Assembly (NCBI GenBank): GCA_030407085.1
Contig: CM059584.1
Span: 801,501 to 865,500, forward strand
Length of the DNA: 64,000 nucleotides
Reading direction: 5' to 3'
Source of the DNA: Trichopria drosophilae
Taxonomy: Eukaryota; Arthropoda; Insecta; Hymenoptera; Diapriidae
Numbering within the stretch: the first letter of the stretch is position 1; each line of letters starts with the position of its first letter. This document shows, piece by piece, positions 61,258-64,000 of this stretch. The notes under the pieces were generated by a model, which worked only from the letters and a program-made list of their open reading frames with translations, did no database searches and had not been told where the DNA came from. Both the position numbers and the translations under genes were made by a program.

Positions 61258-61423
61258 GATCAAAAAGCCGATGAATAAAAAACCGCCAGTCTTACATTTT
61301 TGTTTCAAGTGTACATCACATTGAAAATGTAAATAAAAAGAGTATTCTTCGAATTTCTTAATGTTCGCTTTTGGATTGTCGATTTCTTTATCTGTCGGTT
61401 TTATTATTTGTTGGCTTTCAGAC
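61258..61423. mobile_element. 166 bp hairpin MITE
   Basis: AAAAAGCCG...AAAACCGCCAGTC on the left against CTGTCGG-TTTTATTATTTG and TTGGCTTTCAGAC on the right, with an inner TTACATTTT/AAAATGTAA pair. Shares words with the 15 bp tandem repeat at 21815-21859. Confidence 0.55.
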
Positions 61424-61503
61424 TTTTAATGAATATCCCTTAAATTTCAACAAAATGGATTCAGAATGAAATCAGGAGCCGGAAAAAACATTTTTACAAT
61501 ATT

Positions 61504-61575
61504 TATACTCAGTTGACAGAGCATTGAAAATTAAAAAATCCCAGGTTCAACTCCTGAACCTGGATCTCACTTTTT
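61504..61575 (+). other. tRNA-like remnant with strong hairpin
   Basis: ACTCAGTTGACAGAGCA resembles a D arm (CTC/GAG pairs) and GGTTCAACTCC (61544-61554) is a perfect B box, but the anticodon and acceptor stems do not pair. CCAGGTTCA and TGAACCTGG form a perfect 9 bp hairpin with a 5 nt loop (61541-61563). A tRNA pseudogene or SINE head; not functional. Confidence 0.3.
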
Positions 61576-62620
61576 ATTAACAAAAAGATTATAAAAATAA
61601 TTTGTCAATACAAACCTGCTAAAAATTATAAATTTATGTAAGCTGCCATTATATAACACAAACGTTATTTTTATGTATCAGATTAATTAATTTAATTTAT
61701 TTTAAGTATTATTAATAAATTTTATTCGCCAAAGTCGCTTAATACGATAGTATTTAAGTGATGTGGACAATCTCTGTAAGTGTACCGATGACCATAACCT
61801 CCAAATTAGAATTCGTCAGCAGATTTTTACAAAATTAATCGTCATCGTGGATTCTGAAGATGTCACAAACATTACAAAGAGATAGCTTGTTTTCCTATGT
61901 TCCGCCAGAATGTCGAGGGTTAGATTTACTGGATGGCACTCAAATTTCAATGACTTTTGATTTTTGTTGATTTTCTGCTCTTGTCCACTTTAGGAGCTCA
62001 AATTTAACTTTGAATTTTAGGTTTGACTTTGGATTGTTAAAAATTAAAATAAAATAACGGTTCAATATAAAAAAGGGTTCGCATATTCAAAACAAACTTT
62101 TAAATATATTCAATTTAAAATTCGTTAATTTTATTCGTACAAACTTTTAATTAAATTTGGGATTGACGTTAAAGTAAGAAAGTATTTTTTACTAATACAC
62201 ATGAATTTGTTTAACTCGTTTCATCAGATTGAAATTGTTTCGGAATTCTTGCTTGAAGTGAAGAAATCGCGTCCTCCAGACTTGAAATTTAAAATGTATA
62301 TTGAGGTATTTTGAAAATAAAGGAGAAAGCATCCAAAATTAAAACTCAAACGCGAAAAAATCACCGAAATGTTCAAGAATTATTTACTTAAAAATTATGA
62401 AAATGAAAGATCATAACGTGTTTTGTAATTAAGATGTTAAATCTATCAACCCAATCAATCTAGTTATTCGTTACAAATGGCTAGCGAAACCGGTGACAAA
62501 GTCTTACAACTATACAAAAATGTGTCACTTTTATCTTAGAAAACCTTTTTTAGACGAAACATCGATTGGTAAAAAAAAATAATACGAATACGATTTCGCA
62601 ATTCTACACATTGGTCGCAC
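61576..62620. other. AT-rich DNA without genes
   Basis: No feature supported. Confidence 0.35.
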
Positions 62621-63010
62621 TAATTTTTTATCTGGATTTATCCCAACGCTTTTGGTTTAAGCAGATGCATACGCCGCCTTGCTTGCTTAAATAAAAACAT
62701 TCTAGGAGAAGCTATTTTTAACAAAATTTGCTTTACTTTCTAGTCTACATATCCATAATCGTGTGGGTGCAAAAAGCGTCACGAACGAAATCGTCGCTAT
62801 TACACGCTCGCAAATTTCTTCTTGTTTGTTGCTCTGCGAGAGAAACGTAGCCGATAACGTATTTTTGAAAAAGATTTAGTCGTTTTAATGATATTTCCGC
62901 ATGAAAACATGTCATCTGTCTTAACCCAGTTTGTGCTTAATTCCTTATGGTAAATGGTTCTGGACCTAATAATAAGTCTGCGGTAGAAAGTGCGCATTTA
63001 GTTGATGACA
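62621..63010. other. Small mixed-composition block
   Basis: Slightly raised G+C with CG words at 62760-62860. The 65-codon minus-strand frame (62800-62997) has no splice or domain evidence. Confidence 0.3.
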
Positions 63011-64000
63011 TGGTTTGCGTTACTTCAAATGATGTTCGAAGTAACTGGAGAAATAAACAAACGAAATGATTCTAAGAACATTCATAATTGGATGGCTAGC
63101 TTTGATGTGATTGGTATTTTCGCTTTTTTCCAATTCAGTATATCGGTTCGTCGATTTTTCAATATTGTCTTACTTTATAAATTCCTTACTTACTCATCAG
63201 TTGTAATGATATCATCTACATGGAAGTTGTCATTTTCATCATTTTCGTTTCTAATGTAGATCTTACTAATCTTCCAAAATTTACGCCGAGAGAAACGATT
63301 CTAAAATATTTTCTATTTCTTCTGGGAATCAATTATGTCTAAAAATTGTCATTTGTGTATTACATTAAAGATATCAGTTGAGGAAAAATATATCTATAGT
63401 CAATGAAAAGTTTTTTCATTATCTACTAAAGACAATTTAAATGATGGCTAACATAGTACGAACAGTTTTGTTAAATAGTAATTTCAACAAGTTTTATTAT
63501 TTTCTGCTAATCCAACGACGCCATGATGTTTAGGTATCCGTCCAAGATGTTTTAAATAATTTTAGTATCATTTACTACATGACTAAAATTTAAAAAGTTA
63601 AATTGTACCATCTTTGATGCAAGTGAATTTACTTTAAAAATACATTGAAAATAATCAACACGAATAACGAAATATTTTTTAGTTTTTTAGTTAATTTTTC
63701 GTGAATTTCGCATTTCGTACGGAAGTCCGAATTGCTGAGTTTTTTACAGTTGCGGCACAATAAATACTTCCATTTTCTTTTTTTGTTCCGAGAACTCGAC
63801 GTCTTCTCAATACCATAAATAATCCATACTAAAACGAAATATGGTTCAATACATAACCTACACAGGCTGTTGACATTGGTATCTTGTTTTTGTGGTTCAG
63901 AATTAGAATGTAAACAAAACATCTGGCTTGTTTACGTTGTTTCCATAAGAAGGTATTTTGAGTACAATTAAATATATGGGCGAAGTCGAAACCAAAATAA
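63011..64000. other. AT-rich DNA to the window edge
   Basis: No exon, RNA gene or repeat boundary is seen. The 97-codon minus-strand frame at 63629-63922 has background composition. Confidence 0.35.

Overview
The window is AT-rich eukaryotic nuclear DNA. It has no operons, ribosome-binding sites or long ORFs. It is dense in short inverted-repeat transposons, with CpG-containing single-copy blocks every few kilobases and one clear spliced gene fragment at the left edge. The 84 bp intron, the TTAA-flanked and pogo-type MITEs and the AT-rich background suggest an insect, perhaps a hymenopteran; that assignment is inference. No rRNA, intact tRNA or CRISPR array was seen.

Gene content. The only convincing coding sequence is on the minus strand at 1-294: a 129 bp phase-0 exon (166-294) with a leucine-zipper/coiled-coil-like peptide, an 84 bp intron, and the start of the next exon (81 to beyond the left edge). 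Upstream exons of this gene would lie to the right. No second convincing exon was found, so much of the window may be one very long intron and/or 5' flanking DNA. A recursive-splice-like sequence on the same strand (38774/38773) would fit that. Weaker candidates are a 41 nt microexon (40570-40610, +) and a 75-codon ORF (56798-57025, +).

Mobile DNA. At least a dozen palindromic or TIR-bearing elements are present: a 985 bp palindrome between CTAA copies (2732-3716); a TTAA element (4298-4909) inserted in one arm of another palindrome (4229-5150); a pogo-like MITE (14816-15631) with a palindrome nested in it; a 730 bp palindrome (20933-21662); TTAA-type elements at 34122-34713 and 59322-59474; other hairpin MITEs at 9787, 12918, 29506, 31648 and 61258; the 3' end of a LINE with an (ATT)n tail (11520-11950); and a tRNA-derived SINE candidate (29195-29340, -). 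A roughly 100-120 bp repeat unit with a GGATCCAATATGGC-type core recurs in both orientations (about 4.4, 22.9-23.6, 33.4, 35.8-37.6, 46.6 and 52.9-53.2 kb).

Unusual signal. A short motif, CTGAAGA, then a stem-loop, then GAAACG, resembles the hammerhead ribozyme core. It occurs in good form at 4945-4980 (-), 15131-15160 (+) and 59045-59075 (+), with degraded relatives near 5005-5041, 18827-18855 and 41988-42022. Stem sequence differs between copies while pairing is kept. In two unrelated palindromes the motif sits at the centre of symmetry.

Single-copy blocks richer in G+C and CpG (for example 2.15-2.42, 6.8-7.4, 16.4-17.1, 22.0-22.5, 28.1, 30.7-31.2, 35.2-35.5, 39.1-39.9, 47.0-48.3, 51.8-52.4, 55.9-57.5 and 59.6-61.0 kb) look like conserved non-coding or regulatory DNA. 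They hold sites such as a palindromic CRE, an inverted TAATTA pair and a CAAATG E-box cluster. Conservation cannot be tested from one sequence.
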